DNA of 7,253 nt, taken from positions 1-7,253 of the forward strand of contig URLF01000106.1 in assembly GCA_900548705.1 (NCBI GenBank), given 5' to 3'. This DNA comes from an uncultured Porphyromonadaceae bacterium (GTDB lineage Bacteria; Bacteroidota; Bacteroidia; Bacteroidales; Muribaculaceae). This document shows, piece by piece, positions 5,797 to 7,253 of the stretch. How positions within the stretch are numbered: position 1 is the first letter of the stretch; every line of letters starts with the position of its first letter. A model generated the notes under the pieces. That model did not search any database. It was given only the letters and a program-made list of their open reading frames with translations, and was not told the origin of the DNA. Position numbers and translations under genes: made by a program.

Positions 5797-6102
5797 ATGT
5801 TAGCAGTTAGCATATTCTCTCCGAAAGAAGTGGCGATGCAGGTCGCCACCCGGGCCAGGAGCCGCCGCCTTGAGCTGAACCTGACCCAGAGCGGACTTGC
5901 GCGTAGAGCCGGAACCTCTCTGGCGACTTACCGCCGGTTTGAGACCACAGGGGAGATTTCCTTCTCGGCTTTGCTGAGGGTGGCGATGGCGTTAGACTGC
6001 CTGGATGAATTCTCCCAGCTTTTCACCCGGAAAAAATACAACTCCCTCGCCGAGGTCGTCAGCGACTCCGCCCCTAAAAGAAAGCGAGGAAACAAAGAAT
6101 AG
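5797..6102 (+). CDS. hipB: HipB-like Xre-family antitoxin / repressor
   Basis: The 101-residue protein carries a helix-turn-helix at about 27-52 (LNLTQSGLARRAGTSLATYRRF, then ETTG), of the Cro/Xre type found in HipB antitoxins. Such proteins bind HipA and repress their own operon as dimers. The N-terminus FSPKEVAMQVATRARSRRLE fits my recollection of Bacteroidetes HipB-like proteins, which supports ATG 5797 over the internal Met at 5836. The C-terminus is strongly basic (PKRKRGNKE). Its stop TAG is directly followed by the hipA ATG with no gap, so the two are translationally coupled. It begins 49 bases after parC; no TAnnTTTG box is visible in that gap, so read-through from parC or an atypical promoter is likely. 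Confidence 0.88.
   Translation: MLAVSIFSPKEVAMQVATRARSRRLELNLTQSGLARRAGTSLATYRRFETTGEISFSALLRVAMALDCLDEFSQLFTRKKYNSLAEVVSDSAPKRKRGNKE
5799..5812 (+). repeat. Tandem 7-base repeat at the hipB start
   Basis: GTTAGCA occurs twice in direct succession, beginning within the hipB start codon. It could be a chance repeat within coding sequence or half-sites for autoregulation by HipB. No palindromic operator resembling that of E. coli hipBA is seen. Confidence 0.3.
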
Positions 6103-7218
6103 ATGAACACCACAGATAAAGTCATTGTCAAGTGCCGGGGACGTGAAGTAGGGGCGATAGTCCTTACCCCACAGGGGCTGTGCGCCTTTGAATATGCTCC
6201 GGATTGGATTGCCGACGGCTTTTCCATCTCCCCCTTTGAACTTCCGTTGAAACAGGGGGTGTTCATCGCCCGTCCTGACCCTTTCGGAGGAGGTTTCGGG
6301 GTCTTCGACGACTCGTTGCCCGACGGATGGGGAATGTTGATTCTCGACCGATACCTCCAGACAAAGGGTGTGAATGTCAGGGAGCTGACGATTCTCGACC
6401 GGCTCGCGCTGGTCGGCTCTACCGGACGCGGGGCGTTGGAATTCGAGCCTGACAGGTCTGTGATGACCGAAAACGACTTCGTCGATTTCGCGTCCCTCGC
6501 AATAGATGCCGAGAAAATTCTGGCTTCCGACACTTACAAGGGTGACGGAATAGAGGAGTTTCAGCGCAGGGGCGGCTCTCCGGGCGGAGCAAGGCCGAAA
6601 ATATTCCTGAAAGCGGATGGGACAGAATGGCTGGTCAAGTTCAGGGCGGCCCACGACCCCAAGGATATCGGGCTGACAGAATACCGGTATTCGCTTCTCG
6701 CGGCCAGATGCGGTGTCGAGATGCCCCGCACACGTCTTTTCGAGGGGAAATATTTCGCCACGGAGAGATATGACCGTTCCCCGGCAGGGGAAAAATTCCA
6801 TGTCGTGAGCATGGCCGGACTCTTATGTGCCGATTACCGTATTCCTTCATTGGATTACAGTCATATATTCAAAGTGGGCGCGGCTCTTACCCGCGACATT
6901 GAGGAGCTGAAAAAGATTTTCAGGCTTATGGCATTCAATTTCCTCATCGGCAACAAGGATGACCACGCCAAGAATTTCTCTTTTATCCACACCGATGACG
7001 GATGGCGGTTCGCGCCCGCATACGACATCCTTCCTGCCGAAAGGATGAACGGCTATCACTCCACCTCTGTCAATGACAAAATCACCCCCGTAGACGATGA
7101 CCTTGTGGCCCTTGCTGTCTCCTCCGGACTTGATGGCAAAGAGGCCGGAAGAATCATATCCGAGATGCGGGAAATCCTGAAGGAAGACTCCGCCGGGTCG
7201 AAATGTCGATTAGAATGA
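6103..7218 (+). CDS. hipA: HipA-family Ser/Thr kinase toxin
   Basis: The 371-residue protein matches the HipA fold. The N-terminal subdomain (about 5-115) includes FDDSLPDGWGMLILDRYL (68-85) and LVGSTGRGALEFEP. The P-loop GGSPGGARPK (157-166) has S159 at the position of the E. coli autophosphorylated S150. WLVKF (176-180) gives the ATP-binding Lys (K179). GNKDDHAKNFS (283-293) holds catalytic D286 and N291, and AYDILPA (306-312) holds metal-binding D308. The kinase therefore looks intact. It is about 70 residues shorter than E. coli HipA. E. coli HipA phosphorylates GltX and induces persistence; the target here is unknown. It follows hipB with zero spacing, and its TGA overlaps the next start codon. 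Third positions look less GC-rich than in parC, hinting at acquisition. Confidence 0.94.
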   Translation: MNTTDKVIVKCRGREVGAIVLTPQGLCAFEYAPDWIADGFSISPFELPLKQGVFIARPDPFGGGFGVFDDSLPDGWGMLILDRYLQTKGVNVRELTILDRLALVGSTGRGALEFEPDRSVMTENDFVDFASLAIDAEKILASDTYKGDGIEEFQRRGGSPGGARPKIFLKADGTEWLVKFRAAHDPKDIGLTEYRYSLLAARCGVEMPRTRLFEGKYFATERYDRSPAGEKFHVVSMAGLLCADYRIPSLDYSHIFKVGAALTRDIEELKKIFRLMAFNFLIGNKDDHAKNFSFIHTDDGWRFAPAYDILPAERMNGYHSTSVNDKITPVDDDLVALAVSSGLDGKEAGRIISEMREILKEDSAGSKCRLE

Positions 7219-7253
7219 TGCATAGATATATCCTGATATTGCTTATGGCGGGG
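7215..7253 (+). CDS. Start of an unknown protein overlapping the hipA stop (partial)
   Basis: ATG 7215-7217 overlaps the hipA TGA (ATGA), with a second in-frame ATG at 7218. The frame stays open to the edge for 13 codons, MMHRYILILLMAG: basic, then hydrophobic, as in a signal peptide or membrane anchor. The overlap suggests translational coupling and membership in the hip operon. The fragment is too short for identification, and the frame might be chance. Confidence 0.42.
   Translation, partial: MMHRYILILLMAG

Noticed and set aside
5992..6801. 269-codon open frame antisense to hipA
   Set aside because: It overlaps an intact, motif-bearing HipA and shows no domain, signal peptide or promoter of its own.

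Overview
The window looks like chromosomal DNA from a Bacteroidales bacterium. A Muribaculaceae-like gut commensal with a fairly GC-rich genome is the best guess, but the family is inferred and not proven. The reasons are: Bacteroidetes-type promoter boxes (TTTG / TAnnTTTG) ahead of several genes; no Shine-Dalgarno sequences before the starts; ParC and XerC sequences of Bacteroidetes type; the rpsU-xerC gene order known from this phylum; and a secreted starch-binding-type protein with a possible type IX secretion C-terminus.

Left part, minus strand (1-1004): rpsU (ribosomal protein bS21) is followed by the first 176 codons of a XerC-type tyrosine recombinase that runs off the left edge. rpsU has a clear promoter and a hairpin-rich leader of roughly 95 bases. 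A terminator-like hairpin and a second candidate promoter lie between rpsU and xerC. Positions 1005-1100 hold no gene but carry short GC-rich palindromes and an inverted repeat.

Middle (1101-5747): a 538-residue exported protein on the minus strand joins a CBM9/DOMON-like domain, a Pro-Thr linker, a CBM26-like starch-binding module and a small C-terminal beta domain. It is transcribed divergently from parC (topoisomerase IV subunit A). The 246-base region between them carries a promoter box for each gene. The longest parC reading frame starts too early: the -7 box lies inside it, so the start is placed at 2964.

Right part (5797-7253): a compact hipBA-type toxin-antitoxin operon, with an Xre-family antitoxin/repressor followed directly by a HipA-like Ser/Thr kinase that retains its recognisable active-site residues. 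The hipA stop overlaps the start of another reading frame with a membrane or signal-peptide-like beginning, cut by the window edge.

Most of this is ordinary core genome with one toxin-antitoxin module. I did not find a clearly new multi-gene system. The most interesting points are the structured, SD-less rpsU leader, the non-catalytic starch-binding fusion, the possible clamp-binding C-terminus of ParC, and the unknown gene coupled to hipA.
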